64,000 nt of DNA from Persicobacter sp. CCB-QB2 (GCF_001274635.1 NZ_LBGV01000001.1:2790001-2854000); one strand, 5' to 3'; shown: positions 40,962 through 51,033, counted from the first letter of the stretch. A program made the numbers and translations. The notes: a model not told the origin generated them from the sequence alone.

Positions 40962-43091
40962 ATTATTGGTCATTCCCATTTGATCCAACAAGAAGGCATA
41001 TTCTAAAGCCGTCTCTTTAAATTTTCGGAATCTACCGGAATTCCCTCCATGACCAGCCTCCATATTGGTATGCAATAAAATCGGATTATCATCTGTCTTT
41101 AGCTCCCGCAATTTGGCCACCCACTTGGTCGGCTCCCAATATTGCACCTGCGAATCATGAAAACCGGAGGTTACTAAAACAGCCGGGTAAGCCTTGGCCT
41201 CCACATTATCATAAGGCGAATAAGACAACATATATTCGTAATAAACCTTATCATTCGGATTTCCCCACTCCTCATATTCTCCAATCGTCAATGGGATGGA
41301 CTCATCCATCATGGTCGTCACCACATCCACAAATGGTACAGCGGCAATCACTGACTTGAACAATTCAGGTCGCATATTCATCACAGCTCCCATTAACAAA
41401 CCACCGGCCGAGCCTCCCATGGCAGACAATTTCTCCGGAGAAGTATATTGGGCTTCCACTAACCAATCTCCCGCGGCGCAAAAATCTTCAAAGGTATTCT
41501 TCTTCTTCAGAAATTTACCATCCTCATACCAGGCTCTGCCCAAAGTCTCTGATCCACGAATGTGCGCAATGGCATATACAAATCCACGGTCCAGCAAACT
41601 TAAACGAACGGAGCTGAAAAAGGGATCAATGGAATAACCATAAGAACCGTAACCATAAAGCAGGGTGGGATTTTGTCCATCTTTCTTTAAGCCCTTTTTA
41701 TATACAATGGACATGGGCACCATTTTGCCGTCATGCGAAGGGAAATTGACCCGCTCGCAGACATAGTCTTCCGGATTGTATCCCCCCACCACTTCTTGTT
41801 CCTTTTTCAGCTCTCTGGCTTTTGTTTTCATATTAAAATCAAAAACCGAGGATGGACGCGTCATAGAAGAATAGCCATAACGCAGAATTTCCGTATCAAA
41901 ATCAAGATTAGAAGTGGTATAAGCGACATAGGCCGGTTCATCAAAAGGAATAAAATACTCTCCCTTGCCATCCCAACGCTTCACGTTGATTTGAATCAAG
42001 CCCTCTTTACGCTCACTGACTACAAGGTAATCCTTGAAAATCTCGATATCCTCCAGCAGCACCTCCTCCCGGTGTGGAATCACCTCCACCCAGTTTTCCA
42101 CACTGGTAGCGGTTTCAGGCGTTTTCATCAGGCGAAAATTTTTCGCTTCCAGATTGGTACGAATGTAAAAATGATCCTCATAGTGATCAATCCCATATTC
42201 CAGCAAAGGCTTTCTTTCCTGGAACATCCGGAATTCGCCTGTTGGATTATCTGCCTCTAAAATCTGAAATTCAGCAGAAGTAGTACTCGAAGAACCAATT
42301 ACTAAATACTTCTTGGATTTCGTTTTGTAGATGAAAGTATCAAATAGACCATCTTCCTCTTCATATACCAACACATCCTCGGACACCGGACGCCCCAATT
42401 CATGGCGGAATGTGCGGTTAGCCCTGAGCGCCTCATCCTTCAGTGTATAGAAAAGCGTTTTATTATCATTGGCCCAGGTGATGTTGCCCACCGTTTCAGG
42501 AATACGATCCTCCAGAATCTCCCCTGTTTCCAGATTCTTAATACGGATATCATAATTCCGGCGACCAACGGTATCCTCGCTAAAAGCAATTAGCTGCCTG
42601 TTGGTACTGATCTCCCAATCGCCCATGGCGTAATAGGAAGTACCCTCCGCCAATTCATTTTGATCCAACAAAATCTGCTCTTCCGCCTCCATACTCCCCT
42701 CTTTGCGGCAGTTTATCGCATATTCTTTCCCTTTTTCGTATCGGGTATAATAATAATACCCTTCAAAATAAACAGGTACGGAGCTATCATCCTGCTTAAT
42801 TCTCCCAACAATTTCATTATATAAGGTTTCCTGAAGTCCCTCGGTGTGTTTCATCACCGCTTGGGTATAGTCGTTTTCTTGATTCAGATAATCCACAACT
42901 TCCTGATTCTCGCGATCACGCATCCAGTAGTAATCATCGGTGCGCTGATGTCCGTGAGCTTCAAGAACCTGTGGTATTTTTTTGGCAACGGGTGCTTTCA
43001 TAGGTGCCTCTTTTTTATTGTTCATACATCCCAATGAAAATGTCATCATCAGGAAAAGCCCAAAGGTCGTTCTTTTTGAAAAAATTATCAT
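40959..43091 (-). CDS. oligopeptidase B-type serine peptidase (S9A) lipoprotein
   Basis: 710 residues. Lipobox FSLGC gives an envelope anchor at C22. The N-terminal beta-propeller begins after HQRTDDYYWMRDRENQEVV. The catalytic domain has S561 in GGSAGG, D646 in GFHDSQ and H681 in EAGHGGNSG, as expected for oligopeptidase B, which cleaves short peptides after basic residues. The lipoprotein signal is less common than in the cytosolic E. coli enzyme. Its TAG stop is contributed by repeat copy 9. Confidence 0.9.
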   Translation of the reverse strand: MIIFSKRTTFGLFLMMTFSLGCMNNKKEAPMKAPVAKKIPQVLEAHGHQRTDDYYWMRDRENQEVVDYLNQENDYTQAVMKHTEGLQETLYNEIVGRIKQDDSSVPVYFEGYYYYTRYEKGKEYAINCRKEGSMEAEEQILLDQNELAEGTSYYAMGDWEISTNRQLIAFSEDTVGRRNYDIRIKNLETGEILEDRIPETVGNITWANDNKTLFYTLKDEALRANRTFRHELGRPVSEDVLVYEEEDGLFDTFIYKTKSKKYLVIGSSSTTSAEFQILEADNPTGEFRMFQERKPLLEYGIDHYEDHFYIRTNLEAKNFRLMKTPETATSVENWVEVIPHREEVLLEDIEIFKDYLVVSERKEGLIQINVKRWDGKGEYFIPFDEPAYVAYTTSNLDFDTEILRYGYSSMTRPSSVFDFNMKTKARELKKEQEVVGGYNPEDYVCERVNFPSHDGKMVPMSIVYKKGLKKDGQNPTLLYGYGSYGYSIDPFFSSVRLSLLDRGFVYAIAHIRGSETLGRAWYEDGKFLKKKNTFEDFCAAGDWLVEAQYTSPEKLSAMGGSAGGLLMGAVMNMRPELFKSVIAAVPFVDVVTTMMDESIPLTIGEYEEWGNPNDKVYYEYMLSYSPYDNVEAKAYPAVLVTSGFHDSQVQYWEPTKWVAKLRELKTDDNPILLHTNMEAGHGGNSGRFRKFKETALEYAFLLDQMGMTNN

Positions 43092-43515
43092 AGCATATTT
43101 TTAAGAATTAATACTTCTAAGATTTTCAATAAAAAATATACGAAATATTAAAATTCCCACCTAAAAAGCCTGCCTAATAATCGAAAAATGACTAATAACA
43201 TTATTAATTACCCGCAAAGCAGATATATGTCATTTGATAGTTTTAAAGTACTGTATTCCAAAAGGCAAATTCTTTGAAAATTAATATTCTCTCATCATCT
43301 TCTCATGGATTTTTATTGTCAATTAAAGACAAAACCCCTCAATCCTATGTTAAAAACCAAACTACACCCCCTCTCCTTAATTACAATATTATCAATTTAT
43401 TAAAGGTAAAATTGGCGTATTTTGCATATCCCATTAAAAAACAAGGGAAAGATTGACCTGATTGAAAATCAACTCTTTTTTACGCTGGGAATTAGGCGCT
43501 CAATCTTCTTTTATT
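43092..43515. other. intergenic region before pyk, no gene seen
   Basis: AT-rich and low in coding signal; the ORF at 43274-43456 has no family likeness and no start context. Divergent promoters for pyk and the oligopeptidase are expected here. Confidence 0.4.
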
Positions 43516-43523
43516 TAAATTTG
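43516..43523 (+). promoter_or_regulatory. -7 promoter box for pyk
   Basis: TAAATTTG matches TAnnTTTG exactly, 187 bases before the ATG, so the transcript would have a long leader. That leader holds a TCCATTTT/AAAATGGA hairpin near 43544-43564. Confidence 0.55.
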
Positions 43524-43709
43524 CACCGGTTTTAGAGCACCATCCATTTTTGGAAAATGGAGAAAAGTACAATCCTGATCAAAAAGGATTTAAAAAAAAT
43601 CTCTAAATACCTCTATAGGTTTTACTTACCTCAAAAAAGTTAAAACCATAACCACCATTAGGATGGTTTAGCATACAGAAAAGCTGGAAACATTTAATAA
43701 AACATTTTT

Positions 43710-45128
43710 ATGAAAAACACGAAAATCGTTGCTACGATCTCTGACCGTAAGTGTGATATTCCATTCTTGACAGAGATGTATAACCAAGGTATGAACGTTG
43801 TTCGTATCAACACTGCACACCAAACTTTCGACGACTCTATGCGCGTTGTTGAAAACGTTCGTGCTGTATCTGACAAAATCGGTATCTTGGTAGACACTAA
43901 AGGTCCAGAAATCAGAACAACAAAGATCGATGAAGAATTTCGTGTGAAGCCTGGTGATGAGGTATTCATGGCGGGTGATCCGGAAGGTATCTCAACTCGT
44001 GAGTTGGTATACGTTAACTACGCTGGTTTCGTAGAGGATGTACCTGCAGGTTCTCGCATCTTGATTGACGACGGTGATGTTGAATTCATCGTTAAAGAAA
44101 ACCTAGGCGACAAATTGTTGTGTATTGCACAGAACTCTGGTCCTGTAAAGTCTAGAAAGTCTGTAAACATTCCTTCTGTACACGTGAAATTGCCTTCTAT
44201 CACTGCAAAGGATAAAGGTTATATCGAGTGGGTAGCAGATAACAACATCGATTTCGTAGCACACTCTTTTGTACGTAACGCAGCTGACGTTATCGCAGTA
44301 CAAGAGATTTTGGATGCTAAAGGATCTGATGCTAAAATCATCGCTAAAATCGAGAACCAGGAAGGTGTTGATAACATCGACGAAATCTTGGATCACGCAC
44401 ATTCGATCATGGTAGCACGTGGTGACTTGGCTGTTGAGATTCCTCAGGAGCGTATTCCAATCACTCAAAAAATGATCATCGACAAGTGTATCGCTCGTCG
44501 TAAGCCTGTAATCACTGCAACTCAAATGTTGCACACTATGATTGAGAACCCACGTCCAACTCGTGCGGAGATCTCTGACGTAGCGAACGCAGTTTACGAT
44601 GGTACTGATGCGGTTATGCTTTCTGGTGAGTCTGCTTATGGTGACTACCCAATCGAGGCGGTAAAAACAATGGCTTCTATTGCTGAGGCAACTGAGAAAT
44701 ACGAAGGTTTCAAGAAAGACACTGAGTTTGTTGTATTGAACAACGACATCTCTGCATTCGTAGCAAAATCTGCTTACTATGCGTCTGAGAACTTGAACCC
44801 AGCGGCAATCATCACTGATTCTGCTAACGGTCGTACTCCTCGCGCTATCGCGGCTTACCGTCCAAAAACAGCTATCTTCGCCAAAGTTTACGATGAGCGC
44901 GTAATGCGTGAGTTGTCTTTGACTTACGGTGTTCACGCTTCTTTCTTGGCAAAAGGTGATGATTCTGATGCTTACATCAAAGAATCTTTGGCTGAGTTGA
45001 AAGAGAAGAACATGGTAGAGCAAGATGATCGTTTGGTAGTTGTAGGTGGTAACTTCGGTGACTTCCACGGTGCTTCTTTCTTGGAAGTAGCTACAGTTGA
45101 GAACATCGAGTCTAACTTGAAAAAATAA
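43710..45128 (+). CDS. pyk: pyruvate kinase
   Basis: 472 residues. It converts phosphoenolpyruvate and ADP to pyruvate and ATP, the last glycolytic step. The N-terminus is MKNTKIVATISDRKCDI, followed by GILVDTKGPEIRTT, the active-site helix SIMVARGDLAVEIP and the PTRAEISDVANAVYDGTDAV signature. Codon use is strongly biased to TCT, CGT, GGT, TTG, GTA/GTT, unlike adjacent genes, a sign of high expression. Bias also creates a spurious 346-codon frame on the minus strand. Confidence 0.96.
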   Translation: MKNTKIVATISDRKCDIPFLTEMYNQGMNVVRINTAHQTFDDSMRVVENVRAVSDKIGILVDTKGPEIRTTKIDEEFRVKPGDEVFMAGDPEGISTRELVYVNYAGFVEDVPAGSRILIDDGDVEFIVKENLGDKLLCIAQNSGPVKSRKSVNIPSVHVKLPSITAKDKGYIEWVADNNIDFVAHSFVRNAADVIAVQEILDAKGSDAKIIAKIENQEGVDNIDEILDHAHSIMVARGDLAVEIPQERIPITQKMIIDKCIARRKPVITATQMLHTMIENPRPTRAEISDVANAVYDGTDAVMLSGESAYGDYPIEAVKTMASIAEATEKYEGFKKDTEFVVLNNDISAFVAKSAYYASENLNPAAIITDSANGRTPRAIAAYRPKTAIFAKVYDERVMRELSLTYGVHASFLAKGDDSDAYIKESLAELKEKNMVEQDDRLVVVGGNFGDFHGASFLEVATVENIESNLKK

Positions 45129-45148
45129 TCCTTCGGGATTCACAATAT

Positions 45149-45178
45149 TAAAGGCTGCCTTCGGGCAGCTTTTTTTTT
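45149..45178 (+). terminator. terminator of pyk
   Basis: AAGGCTGCC, loop TTCG, GGCAGCTTTTTTTTT: tetraloop hairpin with nine T. Confidence 0.9.
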
Positions 45179-45302
45179 GCCCTGATCTTCCGCAGTTGGC
45201 GCATTTCTGCTCGATTTCCTCCGCTCCTTAATTTTTTCTTGTTATTTTTCGAAGTAATATTCGTATCATTTCAATACAAGCCCCTGTAACCCACATTTTT
45301 CT

Positions 45303-47270
45303 TTGAAGCATTTCATTCTATATATTTTCTGTTTTATCCTCTTTCCCGTTGCCCTGAAAGCGCAAGTTCTTTCGGACAAAGAGTCTTTCAGTGTGGACAA
45401 AAATATCTTGTGTGCAGGAAGCAAATTAGTTATTCAGGATAACCCATTGGGAAATGATACCGGTGGGGCAGATGTGGTCATCAGCTATTATCAAGACGAC
45501 TATACCATACTTGAAAATGCCATTTTCAGAGAATCAAATGGCGCCCCCAAGGCTTTCAAAGTGGGAGACCTTATCGGGGATGGACTTCACGGAGAAAATG
45601 ACTTTAATCCACAAAAATCATTCACATTGATTCGAGTGAGACAGGCAGGGCCAGGAGGAACATTGGACATCGATTCCTTACAAATTTCCATCACCGTTGA
45701 TCCTCCTCAATTCTCCATTTTTCAATGCCCCAACAGCACTGATAATGAGGTAGTCCTTTTTTTTGACGAAAGTCAAAAAGCGAATTTCAACCGAATCATT
45801 GTAGAAAGCCCCGTTGCAGACGAATTTTTACTGGAAGACACCCCTAGGAGATATGATAATTTCTCCGCCGGAGCTACCACCTTTACCATCAGAGGAGATT
45901 TTGGAGAGGTGGGAGACACCATGGATGATGCCTGTAAACGAGGGAGGACCTCCAAAATCATCGAAGACAATTATGACATTCCCTCCCCGAAGGAGGTCAG
46001 CCTGAGTGTCACGGCACAATCCGAAACCGATGGAGCGATAGCCATCACTTTTAGCGGAGATACCGAACGATACCCTTACTTTTATGATCTCCCTAAGGAG
46101 GATCCGGTATTGGCGGTTAACAACACCATCCTGGGCGAGGACCTTAATACGCAAAGCTCCCTAAGCTTTTCCCTCTATGCTTATGATTTCTGTGAATCTG
46201 AAAGCTATGGCGACATTCGCACGCTTCATACTATTGCCTTAAATGCGGCATCTCAAAAAGGCTTTAACGAGGTAAAAAATACTTACGCGGGTACTGATAA
46301 ACTGTCCCTTGAAAAAAATGGGGAGGACTTTCAGGAATTCGAGCCGAATGCCATTATAGAAGACAGGTCCGTTGACTGTGGCCTTTTATACCAGTATCAG
46401 GCACTGGCCACTAATGATAATGGTACTTCCCGTTCCGTCCTCAGCCCGGAAATTACCGGAAATTCCGATCAGGCCGCCACCATTCGTTATGTGGTAGCAA
46501 CCGTTTCGGATGACGCCCAAATTGAAATTATGGGAGAAGAACCGGTTGCACAGGCTACTTATTATCTGGAAGTGGGCACAAATAAAGAAGAAAACACCGA
46601 ACACCTGTTCTCCTTTGAAAATCTCAATCCTAATGAGCAAGCCCATTGCTTTACCTCCAGCCTGTTGGACGAATGTGATAATCTGTCTGTCCCCAAAAAT
46701 TCCTGTACAATTTTCGTGGAGAGCGAACAACTTTCCGCCAAAAGGATGGCTTTTAAGTGGACAGATTATGTGGGTTTTTCTGTGGACGAATATGAGTTGT
46801 ACTTACTGGATCAGGACTTTCAGCTACTGCAAAGCATTAATGCCGGCATATTTACACGTGATGAAATCAATTTGGAAGAAATCTCAGAGGAAACCACCTT
46901 TGCCCAAATTGCAGCCATCAATAATGCCGATAATTTAACTGCCCTTTCCAACATCATCTCTATCGATTTTGAACCGATCATTCGCTTCCCTAACGCTTTT
47001 ACGCCCGATGGAGATGGCCTGAATGATGTTTTCACCTATGTAGGCACCTCTCCTTTGGAAAAATTCGAACTGGTGATTTTTAACCGTTGGGGAGAAACCA
47101 TATTCGCCCTCAGTGAAACCCAAAATATAGCGGGTGGCATCAGACCCGGCTGGAACGGCACCTACAAAAATGAAAAAGCGCCAGCTGGCACTTATTCTTA
47201 TCGCGCCAAGCTGACTACCACTGATGGAAAAACGCTGGATTTCAGCGGAATGCTCCAATTAATCCGATAA
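45303..47270 (+). CDS. secreted protein with gliding-associated (type-B) C-terminal domain, TTG start
   Basis: 655 residues. TTG 45303 begins a good signal peptide (LKHFILYIFCFILFPVALKAQ region); no ATG fits. The N-terminal 430 residues are beta-rich and resemble fibronectin/Ig-like modules but carry no clear catalytic motif. The last 85 residues are the gliding-motility C-terminal domain: FPNAFTPDGDGLNDVF, IFNRWGETIF, PGWNGTYKNEKAPAGTYSY and GMLQLIR at the end. This sorts the protein through the type IX system (type-B, PorP-like partners) to the surface. Probable adhesin, inferred. Confidence 0.88.
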   Translation: MKHFILYIFCFILFPVALKAQVLSDKESFSVDKNILCAGSKLVIQDNPLGNDTGGADVVISYYQDDYTILENAIFRESNGAPKAFKVGDLIGDGLHGENDFNPQKSFTLIRVRQAGPGGTLDIDSLQISITVDPPQFSIFQCPNSTDNEVVLFFDESQKANFNRIIVESPVADEFLLEDTPRRYDNFSAGATTFTIRGDFGEVGDTMDDACKRGRTSKIIEDNYDIPSPKEVSLSVTAQSETDGAIAITFSGDTERYPYFYDLPKEDPVLAVNNTILGEDLNTQSSLSFSLYAYDFCESESYGDIRTLHTIALNAASQKGFNEVKNTYAGTDKLSLEKNGEDFQEFEPNAIIEDRSVDCGLLYQYQALATNDNGTSRSVLSPEITGNSDQAATIRYVVATVSDDAQIEIMGEEPVAQATYYLEVGTNKEENTEHLFSFENLNPNEQAHCFTSSLLDECDNLSVPKNSCTIFVESEQLSAKRMAFKWTDYVGFSVDEYELYLLDQDFQLLQSINAGIFTRDEINLEEISEETTFAQIAAINNADNLTALSNIISIDFEPIIRFPNAFTPDGDGLNDVFTYVGTSPLEKFELVIFNRWGETIFALSETQNIAGGIRPGWNGTYKNEKAPAGTYSYRAKLTTTDGKTLDFSGMLQLIR

Positions 47271-47392
47271 ATAAGCTGACAGGCCATAAATAAGCACGAA
47301 ATTTGTTAGCTTTAGGCAAATTTGGGGTCTGGAAATTCTTTTTTCAATTTTTCAGCCCCTTTAACGATAGAACCAAAAATAAAAGCGATACT

Positions 47393-47731
47393 ATGTTCGA
47401 CATGATGAAAATGATGGGCAAAGTGAAAGAGGTGCAAGACCGTGTTCGCGAAGCTCAGGACCGCTTAGGAAATATTACAGTAGAAGGTGAATCCGGCGCC
47501 GGTATGGTAAAAGTGGTGGCCAACTGCAAAAAGCAAATTGTAAAACTGGACATTGATGATTCCCTAACCGGAGCGGAAAGCAAAACCATTCTTTCTGACC
47601 TTATCGTGGCGGCGGTCAACAACGCCATGGATAAAGCAGATGAAACGGCTCGCGAAGAAATCAAAAAAAGCACCGAAGGTATGATGCCGAACATTCCAGG
47701 CATGGACCTATCCAATATGTTTGGAGGATAA
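47393..47731 (+). CDS. ybaB: YbaB/EbfC-family nucleoid-associated protein
   Basis: 112 residues from ATG 47393 (MFDMMKMMGKVKEVQDRVRE); the longer frame from 47303 has 30 non-family residues. It matches the short nucleoid-associated family with the QDRLGNITVEGESGAGMV motif and a C-terminal IKKSTEGMMPNIPGM. It binds DNA as a dimer. A terminator follows. Unlike many bacteria, recR is not adjacent. Confidence 0.92.
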   Translation: MFDMMKMMGKVKEVQDRVREAQDRLGNITVEGESGAGMVKVVANCKKQIVKLDIDDSLTGAESKTILSDLIVAAVNNAMDKADETAREEIKKSTEGMMPNIPGMDLSNMFGG

Positions 47732-47749
47732 ACCTATTAAATATTCTTA

Positions 47750-47783
47750 AAGAAACGGCCCTGTGTCGTTTCTTCATTTTTTC
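47750..47783 (+). terminator. terminator of ybaB
   Basis: AAGAAACG pairs with CGTTTCTT around GCCCTGTGT, followed by CATTTTTTC. Confidence 0.7.
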
Positions 47784-47797
47784 ACGCGCTTCTTTTC

Positions 47798-48808
47798 ATG
47801 ACTGCATCTGTAGCCATTGTCATCCTCAACTATAACGGACGAACCTTCCTTAACAAATTCTTACCCAACGTACTTCAGCATGCAGAAGGCGCCGAGGTCA
47901 TTGTGGCTGACAACCAGTCTACCGATGACTCTGTTGCTTTTATGCAAGCAACTTTTCCGCAGGTAAGACTGATCATTAATAAGGAAAATGGCGGGTTCGC
48001 CAAAGGCTATAATGATGCATTGAAGCACGTGGATGCGGACTATTACGTACTGCTCAATTCTGATGCAGAAGTAACAGCAGGCTGGCTCACGCCCATTATT
48101 TCCTTTATGGAGGAACACCCAAAAGTCGCTGCCTGCCAACCCAAAATCATGGCCTATCACAATCGGATAACCTTTGAATATGCCGGAGCGGCAGGGGGTT
48201 ACATTGATTATTTAGGTTATCCTTTTTGCAGGGGAAGGCTGTTCGATACTTTAGAGGAGGATGAGCATCAGTATGATGATATTCGAAAGGTTTTTTGGGC
48301 AACAGGATGTTGTATGTTTTTGAGATCCAGCACCTTCCATGAATTCAATGGATTTGATGAGGATTATTTCGCCCATATGGAAGAGATCGATCTTTGCTGG
48401 AGGATGAACAATGCGGGCTACGAAGTGTTCTATCACGGAGAATCAAAAGTATATCATGTTGGTGGAGGAACTTTACCCAAATCAAACCCACGTAAAACCT
48501 ACCTCAATTTCCGCAATTCACTCATTACCCTCTATAAAAACACGAGGCGAAGACACCTTATACAAAAATTGTGTCTTCGATCCCTACTCGATGTGGTGGC
48601 CGCCACCAAATTCCTGTTTTTTGACTCGAGGGCCGACGCAATGGCCGTTTATCGAGCACAGTGGTACTTTTGGTCCCGATTACCCAAGTGGCAGTCCAAA
48701 AGAAAAAACCTTAAAAGAAGCAATAAGGCATGTTTGGATTTGATTCTTCCAAAATCGATTGTCCTTTTGTATTATTTAAAAGGTAAAAAAAGTTTTAAAG
48801 ATTTGTGA
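47798..48808 (+). CDS. family 2 glycosyltransferase
   Basis: 336 residues. GT2 fold: SVAIVILNYNGRTFL at the N-terminus, VIVADNQSTDDSV (34-46) for the nucleotide-sugar pocket, LLNSDAEV (85-92) as the DXD-like metal motif, and EDYFAHMEEIDLCWRM as the catalytic-base region seen in rhamnosyltransferase-like enzymes. It adds a sugar to a lipid or polysaccharide acceptor, identity unknown. It is alone, not in a polysaccharide cluster. Confidence 0.9.
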   Translation: MTASVAIVILNYNGRTFLNKFLPNVLQHAEGAEVIVADNQSTDDSVAFMQATFPQVRLIINKENGGFAKGYNDALKHVDADYYVLLNSDAEVTAGWLTPIISFMEEHPKVAACQPKIMAYHNRITFEYAGAAGGYIDYLGYPFCRGRLFDTLEEDEHQYDDIRKVFWATGCCMFLRSSTFHEFNGFDEDYFAHMEEIDLCWRMNNAGYEVFYHGESKVYHVGGGTLPKSNPRKTYLNFRNSLITLYKNTRRRHLIQKLCLRSLLDVVAATKFLFFDSRADAMAVYRAQWYFWSRLPKWQSKRKNLKRSNKACLDLILPKSIVLLYYLKGKKSFKDL

Positions 48809-48821
48809 AATTAATTTAAAT

Positions 48822-49040
48822 TCAGGCATAAATTATTGGATTATTGTGCCTTCTTAAATTTCTGCGAATATTTTTCCAGAAAGCAAGGATAAGATAAAGC
48901 ACTAATGGAGATCCAGCGGTAAGACAGGAAAGATACATAAAACTTAGTCGAACGCTGAAAACGGAAATCCCCATTTTTTGAGCGATGGAAGTGCAGACTC
49001 CAAATGCATAATCTTCTATGAAGTATTGTATTTTTTTCAT
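48822..49040 (-). CDS. PspC-domain small membrane protein
   Basis: 72 residues with the pattern AFGVCTSIAQKMGISVFSVR then a membrane helix FMYLSCLTAGSPLVLYLILAF, the compact PspC fold. PspC senses membrane stress in the phage-shock response; small stand-alone versions are common in Bacteroidota. No pspA is nearby. It is convergent with the glycosyltransferase. Confidence 0.75.
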   Translation of the reverse strand: MKKIQYFIEDYAFGVCTSIAQKMGISVFSVRLSFMYLSCLTAGSPLVLYLILAFWKNIRRNLRRHNNPIIYA

Positions 49041-49187
49041 TTTTTATTGGCTGATATCTAATGCGATATTCGGTTGGTAAAGATAAAAGTTACAATCGAG
49101 ATGATTTTTTTTTACTATTATTGCAATAGTAAGCATATACCGATATTTTCGCACGAATGCAACCTTTATAATTAAACGAAGATAGAA

Positions 49188-50969
49188 ATGAGAAAGCTTG
49201 TTTTTCCTGCCGCCGTACTAGGCGCCATGATGATGTCAGGTTGTTCTTTGAACAAAATGGCTAAAATGGCAAAAGACCAGGAATTGACAGTAACTCCGAA
49301 CCCATTGGAGGTTCATGCAGATACTGTACAATTCGAAATGTCAGCAGTTTTGCCTGTTAAAATGTTAAAGCCAGGCCTAGAGTATCAGATGGAGCCATCT
49401 TACAATTACGGTGAGAAGTCTGAAACACTAAGCGCTGTCACTTTGAAAGGTGATGACTGGGCTGATAAAAAAGATCAGAACCCACGTTTGTCTGAGTCTT
49501 TCGCTTTTGCTTACAATGATGAAATGTCTTCTGGTGAGTTGGCGATCGCAGGTAAGGCTGTCGACCCTAAGAAGAATAAAATTAAGGAAGGTCCGGTTCT
49601 TCCAGTAGCTAAAGGTGTTATTACTACTTCTCAATTGGTAGAAGATGTATACGCTCCTGCTTACTTGTTCCACGGATACAACAACCAAGAGGAATTGATC
49701 CCAACAAACGTTGAGTTCTTCTTTACTCAGGGTTCTTCTGTATTGCGTTGGTCAGAGAAAACTTCTGAGCGTGGTAAGTTCTTGGATGCTTTCGTAGCAG
49801 ACAAAAACGTAACCCGTACGGTAATCATTACTGGTACTCACTCTCCAGAGGGTACAGAGCGCAATAACTCTCGCTTGGCGGAGAATCGTGCTACGGTAAT
49901 CGAGAAAGAATACCGCAAATTGATGAAGCGTTACGACTACAAAGGCACTGCGGATTCTATCAAATTCGTATTGAAGCCAGTAGTAGACGATTGGGCGGAA
50001 TTCAAAAAAGAATTGGAAGCTTATGATGGCGTAGACGCTTCAGTGAAGTCTGAATTGTTGTCTATCGTTAACGGTGCAGGTTCTTTCGAAGAGAAAGAGA
50101 AGCAAATGCAAAAAGTTAACGGATACCGCAAAGTATTCAAGGATGTTTATCCTAAGTTGCGTACTGCAAAAACTGAGATCTTGACTGTAAAAGAAAAGAA
50201 AACAGATGCAGAAATCGCTACTTTGTCTAAGCAAATCCAAAACAACAGTGTAAACGCTGATACTTTGAGCTTGGAAGAGTTAATGTACTCTGCTACTTTG
50301 ACTCCTTCGGTTTCTGAGAAAGAAGCTATCTACGCTGCTGCCACTAAGAAAGCGGATAGCCACATTGCGCACAACAACTTGGGTGCTGCTTACTTGGCTT
50401 CAGCTGCTGAAGCAGAAGGTTCTGCTCGCGCTGAGATGGTAGAGAAAGCAATGACGCAGTTCGAATTGTCTAACCGCAAGCAAGAAACTGCTGAAGCTAC
50501 TGCTAACATGGCGGTTGCTGCTTATTTGGCTGGTGACGACGTGAAAGCTTTCAACTTGATTGAGAAAGCTTACGCTATGGGTCTTGAGTCAGAAAACGCA
50601 AAATCTTTGGCTGGTGTGAAAGCTGCTTTGGAGATCAAGCGTGCAAAATATGCTGACGCTGTAGCTTCTTTGGCAAATGCTGATGACGCTGCTGCTAACC
50701 TTTACAACAAAGGTTTGGCTCAGCTATTGAACAAGCAATATGACGCTGCTGTAGTTTCTTTCCAGGAAGCTGCTGAGAAAGACAGCAACTTTGCTGCTGC
50801 ATTCTATGGCGAAGCCATTGCTAACGCTCGTGCAGGTAAAGAAGATGCTGCTATCGCAGCTTTGAAGAAGTCAGTAGCTGCTGAGCCAGAGATGGCCAAA
50901 AAGGCGGTTAACGATTTAGAATTCTCTAAATTCTCTGCTTCTGAAGCATTCCGTAACGCATTGAAATAA
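49188..50969 (+). CDS. OmpA-like/TPR lipoprotein, highly expressed
   Basis: 593 residues. Lipobox MMSGC (C19) marks an envelope lipoprotein. About residues 165-250 look OmpA-like, with VIITGTHSPEGTERNNSRLA and NRATVIEKEY, the peptidoglycan-binding NxxLAxxRA pattern. The C-terminal 230 residues are alanine-rich helical repeats of TPR type (AHNNLGAAYLASAAEAEGSA; LYNKGLAQLLNKQYDAAVVS). Codon use is very biased (GCT, TCT, TTG, CGT), as in the ribosomal genes. Probable wall-anchoring scaffold; role inferred from domains. Confidence 0.75.
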   Translation: MRKLVFPAAVLGAMMMSGCSLNKMAKMAKDQELTVTPNPLEVHADTVQFEMSAVLPVKMLKPGLEYQMEPSYNYGEKSETLSAVTLKGDDWADKKDQNPRLSESFAFAYNDEMSSGELAIAGKAVDPKKNKIKEGPVLPVAKGVITTSQLVEDVYAPAYLFHGYNNQEELIPTNVEFFFTQGSSVLRWSEKTSERGKFLDAFVADKNVTRTVIITGTHSPEGTERNNSRLAENRATVIEKEYRKLMKRYDYKGTADSIKFVLKPVVDDWAEFKKELEAYDGVDASVKSELLSIVNGAGSFEEKEKQMQKVNGYRKVFKDVYPKLRTAKTEILTVKEKKTDAEIATLSKQIQNNSVNADTLSLEELMYSATLTPSVSEKEAIYAAATKKADSHIAHNNLGAAYLASAAEAEGSARAEMVEKAMTQFELSNRKQETAEATANMAVAAYLAGDDVKAFNLIEKAYAMGLESENAKSLAGVKAALEIKRAKYADAVASLANADDAAANLYNKGLAQLLNKQYDAAVVSFQEAAEKDSNFAAAFYGEAIANARAGKEDAAIAALKKSVAAEPEMAKKAVNDLEFSKFSASEAFRNALK

Positions 50970-50999
50970 GGCGAATTTTCGCTGTTTCAGCAATATTAA

Positions 51000-51033
51000 C
51001 AAAGCCCTCAGCCATTCGGTTGAGGGTTTTTTA
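51000..51033 (+). terminator. terminator of the OmpA/TPR lipoprotein gene
   Basis: AAGCCCTCAGCC pairs with GGTTGAGGGTTTTTT around ATTC. Confidence 0.8.

Noticed and set aside
43274..43456. 60-codon ORF upstream of pyk
   Set aside because: Biased amino-acid composition typical of AT-rich noncoding DNA and no promoter or start signal.
44103..45143. 346-codon open frame on the minus strand of pyk
   Set aside because: It is a by-product of the biased codon use of pyk; no family likeness, and no start context or promoter.
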